Assembly (NCBI GenBank): GCA_964413265.1
Contig: CAYPRX010000002.1
Location: forward strand, 62,001-126,000
Reading direction: 5' to 3'
DNA: 64,000 bases
Origin: CAVYGN01 sp964413265
GTDB taxonomy: Bacteria > Spirochaetota > Brevinematia > Brevinematales > JAOACQ01
This document shows positions 41,065 to 50,356 of the stretch, one piece after another. Each line of letters starts with the position of its first letter. Position 1 is the stretch's first letter. The notes under the pieces were generated by a model, which did not search any database, was not told where the DNA came from, and worked only from the letters and a program-made list of their open reading frames with translations. The position numbers and the translations under genes are program-made.

Positions 41065-42261
41065 ATGATTTTTTATCCCCTGTTTGGAAATAATAACGAT
41101 CTGCAAGGGGAAATACGCAAAATCGGGTGCAATGAAAAGGCCGTTTCAATTCTCAACAAGAAATTTGATACATTTCCGATAAAAATTACCGATATGAAAC
41201 CTAGCCTGGCAAACATTATCAAGCAGGAAATGATTTCATGCAAGGGAGATGCTGTAGTTAATGAAAATACAGTTTCCTGTACCGTTGAGAAAACGGATAT
41301 TCTTCTTCTTGGCACTGAATCAATCTATTTAAATTTTTTCAGAAAAATGGAATATCAGAATTCTCCTACGTTATTTGAACTCGCTAAACAACTCAAGAAA
41401 ATGATTGATAATTACCATAACCGGATACCAGTTCAGAAAACGAGGAATGGCAGGATAATATCATATTCGAAACCTGTTTTAATGGGCATTCTAAATGTTA
41501 CATCCGATTCCTTCTACGACGGAGGGAAATATAATGACAGAGACATGGCATTAAAAAGATGCGAAGAAATGATCGCTGAAGGCGCTGACATTATCGATAT
41601 TGGAGCCGAATCGACAAGACCCGGTTCACTGCCGGCTAATCCGGAATATGAGGTAGAAAAAGTTATTCCGATTGTGGAATTTTTATCCCGGAATGCGAAT
41701 ATCGTAATTTCTGTGGATACGAATAAGGCCTCTGTCGCTGAAGAAGCGCTTAAAACAGGGGCTGATATCATCAATGATATAAGTGCAATGAGTTTTGATG
41801 TTTTCATGGCTGATACGGTAAAGCGTTATGATGCGATAGTGGTGCTGATGCATATCAAGGGAAAGCCTCTCGATATGCAGAAAGATCCATTTTACAACGA
41901 TGTTGTAATGGATGTGGTAACTTATTTCGATGAAAAAGTGGAATCAGCTATTTCGAGAGGAATTTCGAGAGATCATTTAATAATCGATCCTGGTATAGGG
42001 TTCGGAAAGCGTATAGAGGACAACATTGAGTTGATAAAGAACATATCTACTTTCAGAAAGTATGGCCTGCCCATAATGATAGGGGTTTCGAGGAAATCTT
42101 TTATTGGCAGTCTTCAGGGAAACATGGCTTCTCCTGAGGGAAGGCTTTATGGTACTCTGGGAGCCGGTGCATATTCTTATATAAAAGGAGCCGATATATT
42201 AAGAGTCCATGATATTAAGGAACACAGGGAAATGCTAAATGTAATAAATTCTATCAAGTAA
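41065..42261 (+). CDS. folP: Dihydropteroate synthase with N-terminal extension
   Basis: Residues from about 133 form a full DHPS barrel: 'MGILNVTSDSFYDGG', 'GADIIDIGAESTRPG', 'VISVDTNKASVAEEAL', 'GADIINDISAM', 'LMHIKGKP', 'IIDPGIGFGKRIEDN' and 'IGVSRKSFIG'. DHPS condenses pABA with hydroxymethyl-dihydropterin diphosphate in folate synthesis, and is the sulfonamide target. The first ~130 residues are an extra domain of unknown role, making this 398 rather than ~280 residues; similar extended forms exist in other bacteria. It follows the secreted-protein gene by 13 bases. Confidence 0.95.
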   Translation: MIFYPLFGNNNDLQGEIRKIGCNEKAVSILNKKFDTFPIKITDMKPSLANIIKQEMISCKGDAVVNENTVSCTVEKTDILLLGTESIYLNFFRKMEYQNSPTLFELAKQLKKMIDNYHNRIPVQKTRNGRIISYSKPVLMGILNVTSDSFYDGGKYNDRDMALKRCEEMIAEGADIIDIGAESTRPGSLPANPEYEVEKVIPIVEFLSRNANIVISVDTNKASVAEEALKTGADIINDISAMSFDVFMADTVKRYDAIVVLMHIKGKPLDMQKDPFYNDVVMDVVTYFDEKVESAISRGISRDHLIIDPGIGFGKRIEDNIELIKNISTFRKYGLPIMIGVSRKSFIGSLQGNMASPEGRLYGTLGAGAYSYIKGADILRVHDIKEHREMLNVINSIK

Positions 42262-42305
42262 AGTAGATTGCTGACGAAAATAATTGAAGAGGTTTTGAGG
42301 TAAGA

Positions 42306-43415
42306 ATGAAAGATTATAAAAACCTTTTCCGTAACAAATTCAAAAAATTTGAAAGAGAAATAAATAAAAGTTTTCGTGCAATAAACAGAATTGAAGCCAG
42401 AAGGGATAAACAAAAAAAATTATCACCCCGTAATAACTTTATTTTCAGTTCCCTTGCAGTAATAATTACATGCACAATTGTTATTATATGCATACTTGGC
42501 TTCGCATTTTCTGCCTTTATTTTCGGGAATCACATGTCTTACGAGAGCTCTTTCATAGGCGTGACAAAAATCCAGGAAGAACTCGATTCGATGGTAAACA
42601 TTAAAGCTGAAGGCGGGAATGAGATCAAAATAAATGACACAAACAGCAGTGAACTCAAATTTTTCTTTTATAAAATCAAACAGGGAGAGTCATTGTATTC
42701 CATATCAAAGAAATTAGGCATTTCAATGGATACCTTGATAAGCCTTAATAGTATTGATAACGCGCAAAATCTTGGAAATGGCAAAAGGATTATAATTCCA
42801 AACCTTCAAGGCATAATATATTGTGTAAAAAAGGGAGATACCCTTGAAAATATTGCTTCCAGATATAAGATTACAATAGATGATATCAAGGATGCTAACA
42901 ATATCGAACAGGACCAGCTGACAGAAGGTGTCCTTCTTGAAGGAACGATACTTTTCCTGCCGGGTGCAACCCTCACCGATGCTGAGAGAGCCAAAGCTCT
43001 TGGATACTGGTTCTCAAAGCCGCTTAGAGGTCTATTTACATCACCTTTTGGTATAAGAAAAGATCCCTATACGGGTGAAGAAGGTTTCCATCCGGGGATT
43101 GATATTTGCGCTCCATACGGTTCAGTAGTAAAAGCTTCGAAAGAGGGTTTGGTAACTTTTGCAGGCTGGGAGGGAGGGTATGGAAAATGTATTATTATAA
43201 GACATAAGTTTGGCTATGAAACCCTGTACGGTCATCTATCACAGATCATAGTTGGCATAAATTCATGGGTAAAGGAAGGTCAAATTATTGCGAGGGTAGG
43301 GACAACCGGACGTTCAACGGGGCCTCACCTGCATTTCGAGGTCAGAAAATACGGCAGGCCCATAAACCCTGTAAGGATATCAGGTCTTGCCAGGCAGACG
43401 GCTCAGTGGTATTGA
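42306..43415 (+). CDS. Membrane-anchored LysM / M23 metallopeptidase (peptidoglycan hydrolase)
   Basis: The 369-residue protein has a basic cytoplasmic N-terminus, one membrane helix (about 46-72), two LysM repeats in the periplasm (about 121-165, 'YKIKQGESLYSISKKLGIS'; and about 170-215, 'YCVKKGDTLENIASRYKI') and an M23 domain (about 245-360). The zinc ligands are in 'HPGIDIC' and 'HLHFEV', with 'YGHLSQ' between, so the peptidase should be active, unlike many EnvC-like degenerate forms. LysM binds glycan strands and M23 cuts peptide crosslinks. It probably acts in cell-wall growth or separation. It is in the folP-birA run with a 44-base gap before. Confidence 0.93.
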   Translation: MKDYKNLFRNKFKKFEREINKSFRAINRIEARRDKQKKLSPRNNFIFSSLAVIITCTIVIICILGFAFSAFIFGNHMSYESSFIGVTKIQEELDSMVNIKAEGGNEIKINDTNSSELKFFFYKIKQGESLYSISKKLGISMDTLISLNSIDNAQNLGNGKRIIIPNLQGIIYCVKKGDTLENIASRYKITIDDIKDANNIEQDQLTEGVLLEGTILFLPGATLTDAERAKALGYWFSKPLRGLFTSPFGIRKDPYTGEEGFHPGIDICAPYGSVVKASKEGLVTFAGWEGGYGKCIIIRHKFGYETLYGHLSQIIVGINSWVKEGQIIARVGTTGRSTGPHLHFEVRKYGRPINPVRISGLARQTAQWY

Positions 43416-43421
43416 TTTCAG

Positions 43422-44390
43422 ATGGATAAAGTCCTTTCCTTATTATTAAATAATAAAGGTTTTGTTTCCGGACAGCAAATGGCTGAAGAACTTGGCATTT
43501 CCAGGAGTGCTGTATGGAAACATATCAGGAATGCGAGAGAATCGGGTATTAAAATCATCTCATCTCCGAAAAAGGGATATAAAATCGTAAAGTTCCCTGA
43601 GGACAGAATTATTCCAGAATTGGTTTCAAAATATTATAACAGCAAACTCCCTATTAAAATAATTTGTCTTGACAAGGTAACCTCAACCAATGATTATGCA
43701 AGGGAAATAAACCTTCATTTTAAGAAAAATAATTATCTAGTAACTGCTGAAGAGCAGACAGGGGGACGGGGAAGATTTAACAGGAAATGGTCAAGTGAAA
43801 AGGGGAAAGACCTGACGTTTACATTGTTGCTGAGAATTGACAAACCAGTAGCTGAATTCTATAAATTTACCATATTATCCGGAATGGCTGTACTCCTGTC
43901 AGTAAAAAATGTGTTAAAAGGAAAGGCAAAAGCCTTTATAAAATGGCCCAATGATATATTGATAGGGAATAGAAAGCTCTGCGGTATATTATCGGAAATG
44001 ATAACAGAAGATATGCGGATTATAACTATAATCATCGGGATTGGAATCAATGTGAACTCGATACCTTCTTTAGCGAATGCCGTATCTCTTAAAAACATAG
44101 TTATGGTTGATACTGACAGAAATACACTTCTGGCATCTATAATAAGTAAATTTAACGATCTGTTAAACCGCTATGATAAAGGGGACTTTCCAGTGATTTT
44201 CAGGGATTGGAAGAGCAATCTGGCCTGGCTTGGTAAGAAGGTCAGTATTACTGATATAAATGGGCATATCACCGGAAAATTAAAAGATGTAAATGAAAAC
44301 GGCGCTGTTATGATAGAAACAGCAGAAGGAGAGAGAATGTTTTACAGCGGAGACCTTATCCTTGGATCTATCCCGGAAAAATTATATTGA
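43422..44390 (+). CDS. birA: Biotin--[acetyl-CoA-carboxylase] ligase with DNA-binding domain
   Basis: The 322-residue protein has an N-terminal winged helix ('SGQQMAEELGISRSAVWKHIRNARESG', about 17-43), a catalytic domain with the biotin/ATP loop 'GRGRFNRKWSS' and 'FIKWPNDI' (lysine), and a C-terminal SH3-like domain. So it is a class II BirA that both biotinylates carboxyl carrier protein and may repress biotin genes. It is six bases after the M23 gene. No bio genes or BirA operators are visible near it. Confidence 0.95.
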   Translation: MDKVLSLLLNNKGFVSGQQMAEELGISRSAVWKHIRNARESGIKIISSPKKGYKIVKFPEDRIIPELVSKYYNSKLPIKIICLDKVTSTNDYAREINLHFKKNNYLVTAEEQTGGRGRFNRKWSSEKGKDLTFTLLLRIDKPVAEFYKFTILSGMAVLLSVKNVLKGKAKAFIKWPNDILIGNRKLCGILSEMITEDMRIITIIIGIGINVNSIPSLANAVSLKNIVMVDTDRNTLLASIISKFNDLLNRYDKGDFPVIFRDWKSNLAWLGKKVSITDINGHITGKLKDVNENGAVMIETAEGERMFYSGDLILGSIPEKLY

Positions 44391-44444
44391 TATATTGATT
44401 TTTAAATATTATAATTGATATATTTTATTCTTACAGGAGGAATT

Positions 44445-45428
44445 ATGGCGATTTTGGTGGCTGGCGGTGCAGGTTATATAGGAAGCCATGTATGTAAGAT
44501 GTTGAATAAAAGAGGTTATGAGATCATTATTTATGATAATCTTGTTCATGGCTACAGGCAGTTTGCCAGATGGGGAGAATTCATCCTCGGCAGTACTGGT
44601 GACCCGACTCAGTTAGACCTTGTTTTTTCTAATTATAAAGTTGATGCTGTAATGCATTTCTGCGCTTTTATTGAGGTAGGCGAATCGGTTACGGATCCAG
44701 AAAAATACTACATCAACAATCTGAGATTTACGATAAACCTTCTCGAAGCAATGAACAGGCATAAAGTCAATAAAATCATATTTTCTTCTACGGCAGCTGT
44801 TTACGGGATGCCTGAACGAATACCTATCGAGGAGGATGACAGAAAGATTCCAATAAATCCATATGGAAAGACAAAGTGGATGATTGAACATATACTGGAA
44901 GATTATTCATCTGCATATGGTATTCAAAGTATCAGGTTCAGGTATTTTAATGCAGCAGGAGCAGACCCGGACAGGGAAATCGGTGAGGCTCATATTCCCG
45001 AATCACATCTTATACCGCTTGTTCTTGATGCTGCCGCTGGCAAAAGGGATAGCATCAAGATCTTCGGAACAGATTATGAAACAAGCGACGGCACATGCAT
45101 ACGGGATTATGTTCATGTTAACGATCTGGCTGATGCCCACATAAAAGGTGTGCAATATCTGCTTGACGGCGGGAAAACCGATTATTTCAATCTGGGTGTG
45201 GGCAATGGCTTTTCTGTAAGAGATGTTATAGAAACTGTAAAAAGGGTGACAAAAAGGGATTTTAAAATTGTGGAAACTGAAAGACGGCCGGGAGATCCGG
45301 CTTATTTAATTGCCAAAAGCGATAAGGTGAAAAGCAAGCTGGGCTGGAAAATAGAATTCGGCCTTGAAGAAATGGTAAGGACAGCATGGAATTGGCACAA
45401 AATAAGGATTGTCTCAACATTTAAATAA
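44445..45428 (+). CDS. galE: UDP-glucose 4-epimerase
   Basis: The 327-residue short-chain dehydrogenase starts 'AILVAGGAGYIGSHV' (NAD-binding), with the catalytic Ser/Thr in 'SSTAAVYG', 'YGKTK' containing the catalytic Tyr and Lys, and 'FRYFNAAGADPDREIGE' and 'RDYVHVNDLADAH', all diagnostic of GalE. It interconverts UDP-glucose and UDP-galactose, supplying polysaccharide or LPS-like synthesis. I start it at ATG 44445, with AGGAGG four bases upstream; a start at 44415 would place the ribosome-binding site inside the frame. aroB follows three bases after its stop. Confidence 0.96.
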   Translation: MAILVAGGAGYIGSHVCKMLNKRGYEIIIYDNLVHGYRQFARWGEFILGSTGDPTQLDLVFSNYKVDAVMHFCAFIEVGESVTDPEKYYINNLRFTINLLEAMNRHKVNKIIFSSTAAVYGMPERIPIEEDDRKIPINPYGKTKWMIEHILEDYSSAYGIQSIRFRYFNAAGADPDREIGEAHIPESHLIPLVLDAAAGKRDSIKIFGTDYETSDGTCIRDYVHVNDLADAHIKGVQYLLDGGKTDYFNLGVGNGFSVRDVIETVKRVTKRDFKIVETERRPGDPAYLIAKSDKVKSKLGWKIEFGLEEMVRTAWNWHKIRIVSTFK

Positions 45429-45430
45429 AC

Positions 45431-46546
45431 ATGAAAATACTGGAACTGAAACTCCTGAAAACCATCGATAATTCTTATCCTATTTACCTGGGATCTGGGA
45501 TATTCAGAGAGGTGCTGGAAAAAAACCTGGAAAAAGCACTTCCTACAGCAGCCGCATTTATCTCTGATTCGAGAGTTGCGTCTATCTACCTGAATGAAAT
45601 GAAATCAATTATTACCGGATGTCCTTCATGTTTTTTATCTTTTGTACCGGGTGAAAACCGAAAAAATATAGGTACGGTGATGAGGCTTTTCAAGCAACTT
45701 GTTAAAAATAAATTGGACAGGAAATCTATAATCATCGCAGCAGGAGGCGGTGTTACAGGTGATATATCCGGTTTCCTTGCCTCTGTTTACCTCCGTGGAA
45801 TTCCATTTATACAGGTTCCGACAAGCCTGCTTGCTATGGTAGACAGCTCAATAGGAGGAAAAACCGGGGTGGATTCGAAAGAGGGAAAAAATCTTATAGG
45901 CAGTTTTTACCAGCCTGAAGCTGTTATCATTGATATGAAATTCCTATCCACCCTTCCCCGAAGGGAGTTTTTAAATGGGATGGCCGAAATTATTAAACAT
46001 TCTTTGATCAGAGACTTTTCTTATTTCGAACTACTGAGAGAAAATAAGGATAAGATCCTGTTACTTAATCAGGAAATTCTTACTGAAGTTGTGGAAAGGA
46101 GCTGCAGGATCAAAGCATCGGTCGTTGAAGAGGATGAAAGGGAAGGTTCGCTGAGACAGATACTGAATTTCGGGCATACTGCAGGTCATGCTATTGAAAT
46201 AGCAGGAAATTTCAGGATACCGCATGGCTATGCCTTAGCTATTGGAATGATGGTAGAATCTTATATTTCATTTAAGCGGGGACTGTTAAGTTCTGAAGAG
46301 CTGAACATGGTTTTAAATTTGATAAAGTATTACGAACTTGATGGTTATATTTTCCTAATAAAAGACATATCACCTGAGAGGATCAGCAGGTCTGCACTTA
46401 CAGATAAAAAGAATATTAATAGGGAGATTAAAACCGTTCTTCTCAAAAAAATTGGTGAAGTCTATGAGGAGAAAGGAAAATTTTCATTTCCGATAGGAAG
46501 AGATGAAATAGAATCAGGCCTGGATTATATTTCCAGGACTGTTTAA
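45431..46546 (+). CDS. aroB: 3-dehydroquinate synthase
   Basis: The 371-residue enzyme carries 'AAGGGVTGDISGFLASVYLRG', 'QVPTSLLAMVDSSIGGKTGVD', 'KNLIGSFYQP' and the zinc-ligand region 'LNFGHTAGHAIE', all AroB signatures. It forms 3-dehydroquinate from DAHP using NAD and zinc, in the shikimate pathway. It is the last gene of the ribD-to-aroB co-directional series and ends 15 bases from the convergent ndk. No other aro genes are nearby. Confidence 0.96.
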   Translation: MKILELKLLKTIDNSYPIYLGSGIFREVLEKNLEKALPTAAAFISDSRVASIYLNEMKSIITGCPSCFLSFVPGENRKNIGTVMRLFKQLVKNKLDRKSIIIAAGGGVTGDISGFLASVYLRGIPFIQVPTSLLAMVDSSIGGKTGVDSKEGKNLIGSFYQPEAVIIDMKFLSTLPRREFLNGMAEIIKHSLIRDFSYFELLRENKDKILLLNQEILTEVVERSCRIKASVVEEDEREGSLRQILNFGHTAGHAIEIAGNFRIPHGYALAIGMMVESYISFKRGLLSSEELNMVLNLIKYYELDGYIFLIKDISPERISRSALTDKKNINREIKTVLLKKIGEVYEEKGKFSFPIGRDEIESGLDYISRTV

Positions 46547-46560
46547 TATGATTTCAGAAT

Positions 46561-46968
46561 TCATTTTCCGAAAATCAGAGCTATTTCCTTTAATGCGTTT
46601 TCCGGAGAATCGGAGCCATGGATGGCATTTTGCGGCAGATTACTTCCATATTTTGCCCTGATTGTACCAGGGGCTGATTCTTTAGGATCAGTTGAGCCGA
46701 TCAGTGTCCGGAAATCTTCAACAGCGTTTGCCTTTTCAAGCTCCATTGCGAATACCATGTCAGATATAGTAAATCGAATCAAACGATCGTAGTATTCGGT
46801 CCCCTTGTGTACTGAGTAAAATTCCCCTGCGCTTTTCTCATTAAAACGGAAAAGGCGTGCCTGCACTATTTTGAAGCCAGCAGCTTCTATTATAGAAATG
46901 ATATTACCCATATTCCTCGAAATGTAGCAGTCTGGTTTTATCATTGCGAAGGTTCTGCCGGTATCCAT
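46561..46968 (-). CDS. ndk: Nucleoside-diphosphate kinase
   Basis: The 135-residue protein has 'TFAMIKPDCY' (Lys11), 'SAPGTIRAKYG' and 'NAIHGSDS' with phospho-histidine H117, the full NDK signature. It transfers terminal phosphates between nucleoside di- and triphosphates in the cytoplasm. It is slightly shorter than the usual ~140 residues but complete. It stands alone on the minus strand with a 238-base spacer to the divergent lipoprotein gene. Confidence 0.96.
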   Translation of the reverse strand: MDTGRTFAMIKPDCYISRNMGNIISIIEAAGFKIVQARLFRFNEKSAGEFYSVHKGTEYYDRLIRFTISDMVFAMELEKANAVEDFRTLIGSTDPKESAPGTIRAKYGSNLPQNAIHGSDSPENALKEIALIFGK

Positions 46969-47146
46969 TTTTTCTGCTCCTGATGAAAATACAATTGTTT
47001 TCTATTTCCATACTCTCTGGACGATATTTTTACAGTGGGAAACGGATTAGTGGTTTCTCCACGTGATACCTGTACATAATTTTCGGTTAAAGAAATGCAT
47101 TAATGAAATTTCAAGGGCGTTGATCTCATTTTATCGTCTCGCATTA

Positions 47147-47175
47147 TTGATATTTATCATGTTTAAAAATAGAAT
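47147..47175 (+). promoter_or_regulatory. Predicted sigma-70 promoter for the lipoprotein at 47.2 kb
   Basis: TTGATA (47147-47152) and TAGAAT (47170-47175) are 17 bases apart, one mismatch each from consensus. It lies 31 bases before the ATG at 47207, with GGAGGGG just upstream of the start. Confidence 0.55.
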
Positions 47176-47206
47176 AATTGGATTATCAGACTGAAGAGGA
47201 GGGGAT

Positions 47207-47791
47207 ATGAAGAAAATTTATCCGGCATTGATTATCGGGATAATGATTTTCTTTTCCTGCGCACAAAAGGAAAAATCACCTGACGGAATCGGCCGGAAAG
47301 ATATAATTATTTTAACGGACAGGCAGATGACAAATTTCATAAATATACTGCCAGTATTGCTTAAGTTCTCGGAAAGTTACAATTTAGGGCTCTCACTGGC
47401 GCAGAGAGATGCAACTAATGCCGACCTTAAGTTTTTCGATGCACTTGCTAATGACATCTCTATAAAAAAATCTTTAAGCACTTATAGTTTTGCCAGTATG
47501 GATGAACTCATCTCGGTTTATAAAAACGTAGTGCTTGAATATACTACTATTACAAGGGATTTTACTAATTATTCAAAAGACCTTGAGAGTCTCGAGCAGA
47601 CAATTGGTTCTTTAAAATCGAATTACATGATCGGCTTGCATGATAAGTCACTCAGTGAAGACGATAGAAAAATAATCATGTCCAGGCTTAAAGATCTGAA
47701 TGAAGATGAAAAGAGGGTGTCAAATATAATTATGGTCAAAAAATACGAGAAACAGATAAATAATGCATATCTTAACCGGGAAAAGAATTAG
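47207..47791 (+). CDS. Small helical lipoprotein of unknown function
   Basis: The 194-residue protein has a lipoprotein signal with FFSC (Cys18 the likely lipidated residue). The rest is predicted helical and charged, with a stretch of likely coiled coil in the last 80 residues ('KDLESLEQTIGSLKS' and following). I recognise no family, though small helical lipoproteins like this are common in spirochaete-type genomes. It overlaps the 3' end of the convergent radical SAM gene by 20 bases. It appears to be transcribed alone from a good promoter. Confidence 0.75.
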   Translation: MKKIYPALIIGIMIFFSCAQKEKSPDGIGRKDIIILTDRQMTNFINILPVLLKFSESYNLGLSLAQRDATNADLKFFDALANDISIKKSLSTYSFASMDELISVYKNVVLEYTTITRDFTNYSKDLESLEQTIGSLKSNYMIGLHDKSLSEDDRKIIMSRLKDLNEDEKRVSNIIMVKKYEKQINNAYLNREKN

Positions 47792-49157
47792 CGATCAAGT
47801 CTTCGAGCGAATCCAGATGATGTGAAAGCCTGTACTGCAAAACGGCGGATTTTGGGCTCTCTCCATAAACATAGGTCCTTCCCAGGTCTCTCAATCCCTT
47901 CTTCAGCATGATTATTTTCTTTTTTATCACCTGAGGTTCATCCATTTTTACATCTTTGAATTCCGTGAACGGTTTGGGGACAAGAGGATTGATATTAACT
48001 ATGAATTCGGGTATGTAGCCATGCTTTTTTGAGTAAATGCGGGACAATATCCTCAGTCTTTTTACGAGGCCTATTATCTCTTCAATGTCGGAAGAGGTTT
48101 CACCAGGCAGACCTATAAGAAAATATAATTTAAGCCTCTTTATACCCAGTTCAAAAGCCTTACCTGCTCTTTCCACTATCAAGTCGTTTGAAATCACCTT
48201 GTTTATCTTTTTCTTAAGCACGAGTGATGCTGTTTCAGGAGCAATGGTCAGTGTTTTATTTTCATTATTAATTATCAATTCAAGTAGTTCGTCGTCAAGG
48301 TCATCAAGCCTGAAGGCTGAAAACGACAACCTGAATTTCATGCCGTTAAGTCCCTTAATGATTTTCCTTAACCCCGGATGATTGGTAAGGGTCGCTGCGA
48401 TAAGTCCAATCCTGTCCGTTAGATTTAAATAATGATCAGCGATTTCAAGAATATCATCTTCGGGATAGGAGATATAATTTCCGTAAGCCTGTGATACCAG
48501 GCAGAAATTGCATTTATAAAGGCATCCCCTTGATATTTCAATAAGACCCATGTTGGAAAATTCGGTTCTATCGGACAGGATCACATTATGGGACAAAACG
48601 TTATTACAATGGTAATATTGTAAATTTTCATCTTTATCCCTTTCTCTATGATAAAAACCATTACTTTTACCAAGGTTGTGAATGAAAATATCTGAGTTTG
48701 TGTAACTGCAAAGTTCCCTGACGATTATTGGTAAAGCATATTCGGCTGACGCACATACAGTTATATCTGCTATATCCTTTAAATAGTAGTAAAGGAATGA
48801 AGAGGCTATTCCTCCAGCTATGATAAGCGGTTTTTTCCTTTTTCCCGGGTCTATTTCTATTCCCGAATTGATTAACATATCTATAAGGTTCAAAAGATCA
48901 GGTTCAAAAGAGATTGATATAAAAATTATATCGAACTGTGATATGTTTCTACCGGATTCAACGGTGAATGAACATGCTTTAGCCTTCTTTTCATTTAAAA
49001 AAGCCCTTTCGCAATGTATGAATGGGTACTGCTGTAAAATATGATAGATACTCTGAAAAGCCAGACTTGACATACCGATGGAGTAGGTGTTCGGATAACA
49101 GACCACTGCGTTGAACTGTATCTTTGTTTTTTTATAACTATAAAGAAATCTTTCCAT
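47772..49157 (-). CDS. B12-binding-type radical SAM protein
   Basis: The 461 residues show an N-terminal region (about 1-170) resembling a cobalamin-binding Rossmann fold ('YPNTYSIGMSSLAFQ', 'IDLLINSG'-like, 'LIIAGGIASS'), then a radical SAM core with CxxxCxxC at C212, C216, C219 ('SRGCLYKCNFC'), and 'YFLIGLPGETSSDIEEI'. The classic cobalamin DxHxxG motif is not visible, so B12 binding may be lost. The reaction is unknown; relatives include methylthiotransferase-like and the YgiQ/TIGR03960-type proteins. It starts 36 bases downstream of the DUF763 gene, on the same strand. Its 3' end overlaps the lipoprotein gene. Confidence 0.85.
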   Translation of the reverse strand: MERFLYSYKKTKIQFNAVVCYPNTYSIGMSSLAFQSIYHILQQYPFIHCERAFLNEKKAKACSFTVESGRNISQFDIIFISISFEPDLLNLIDMLINSGIEIDPGKRKKPLIIAGGIASSFLYYYLKDIADITVCASAEYALPIIVRELCSYTNSDIFIHNLGKSNGFYHRERDKDENLQYYHCNNVLSHNVILSDRTEFSNMGLIEISRGCLYKCNFCLVSQAYGNYISYPEDDILEIADHYLNLTDRIGLIAATLTNHPGLRKIIKGLNGMKFRLSFSAFRLDDLDDELLELIINNENKTLTIAPETASLVLKKKINKVISNDLIVERAGKAFELGIKRLKLYFLIGLPGETSSDIEEIIGLVKRLRILSRIYSKKHGYIPEFIVNINPLVPKPFTEFKDVKMDEPQVIKKKIIMLKKGLRDLGRTYVYGESPKSAVLQYRLSHHLDSLEDLIANSFPG

Positions 49158-49192
49158 GCCTTAAATTTATCTCGATCTCTTAAAAATCGTCA

Positions 49193-50356
49193 TTAATCAA
49201 AAACCGTTCTGCCGCCGTATTGTTCAGTTTCGGATTTTTCTTTTGCAACTACGGCACCAAAATCAGCATGAGGGTCAAGTTCTTCTTCGATCTTTCTTGA
49301 TATGCCATATAGCCTTTTGAGGCAGTTCAGTTTATCAGGCCCGCCAAGCCGGGCCTTCCGGATCGCATCCTCAAGAATGGAAATTGACTCGTCGTATGTT
49401 TTCAGAGGGACAGGAAAGGGATGGGAATCCTTACCGCCATGGGCGAAAGAAAAACGGGCTGGATCTGAAAATCTTGAGGGTGTACCGTAAATTACTTCGC
49501 TTACCAGCACAAGAGATTGAAGAGTGCGTGGTCCAACACCCTTAATAAGGAGAAGTTTACAAAAATCAGAGGGCTGTTCTTCATAGGCAGTAGCTAAAAC
49601 GGCTCCAAGCCTTTTTAAATTTATATCAGAAGGCATTACCTCATGTCTGGCTGGCATTATTATTTTCTTAATTTCGGCTAAAGTTTTATCCGGGTTATAG
49701 TGAGAGAGGTTTACTATGCTTTTCTTTGTTATCCTGGCATCCCTGTGGGTAAGATTCAGGATTTGGCCCATGTTTTCACCAACGATGCCTGTATGAGGCT
49801 CTTCATCGAATGATTTTAAATTTGAAGAAAGCCAGTGGTAACGTCTCGCTGTTCTTTTCTGCGTGTTCATCCCCTGCTGCACTACCGACCAGTCTCCTGT
49901 GTCAGTTGTGATGAAATTGTGAAGGTAAAGCTGAAAGCCATCCTGAACGGCCGTATTATCGATCTTTGCACTCAGCCTGCTGGCCATGACTAAACTATCA
50001 CCGTCAATCCCTGTAAGATTGGAAACCTCCAGCAGCTCTGCCGGTGTCCTCCTAGAGTATTTGCCCCTCCCTCCGCAGATGAAAATTCCGATTTCTCTGG
50101 ATATTGGTTCAAGTCCTCTTTTCAGAGATCCCATTACTGAGGTAGTGATTCCCGAAGAGTGCCAATCCATTCCAAGTACGCAACCCAGCGATTGAAACCA
50201 TAATGGATCGCTGAGTCGTCTTATAAATTCCCTGTTTCCATATAATTCAACAATAGACTCTGCAATTAGAGCCCCTAATTTTGCCATCCTGTCATAGAGC
50301 CATTTAGGTACGCTTCCATAGTGCAGTGGTAGGTCGGCTGTTCCAGTTCGTCTCAT
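49193..50356 (-). CDS. DUF763 protein
   Basis: The 387-residue protein matches DUF763 throughout: 'RRTGTADLPLHYGSVPKWL' at the start, 'SLGCVLGMDWHSSGITTSV', 'TADTGDWSVVQQGM'-like text (here 'TTDTGDWSVVQQGMN'), and a helix-hairpin-helix-like 'LLLIKGVGPRTLQSLVLVSEVIYG'. DUF763 is a poorly known family, frequent in archaea and thermophiles, thought to act on nucleic acids; the HhH supports DNA or RNA binding. Its ATG overlaps the aldo/keto reductase stop by four bases, so the two are co-translated. The pairing itself does not explain its job. Confidence 0.9.
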   Translation of the reverse strand: MRRTGTADLPLHYGSVPKWLYDRMAKLGALIAESIVELYGNREFIRRLSDPLWFQSLGCVLGMDWHSSGITTSVMGSLKRGLEPISREIGIFICGGRGKYSRRTPAELLEVSNLTGIDGDSLVMASRLSAKIDNTAVQDGFQLYLHNFITTDTGDWSVVQQGMNTQKRTARRYHWLSSNLKSFDEEPHTGIVGENMGQILNLTHRDARITKKSIVNLSHYNPDKTLAEIKKIIMPARHEVMPSDINLKRLGAVLATAYEEQPSDFCKLLLIKGVGPRTLQSLVLVSEVIYGTPSRFSDPARFSFAHGGKDSHPFPVPLKTYDESISILEDAIRKARLGGPDKLNCLKRLYGISRKIEEELDPHADFGAVVAKEKSETEQYGGRTVFD

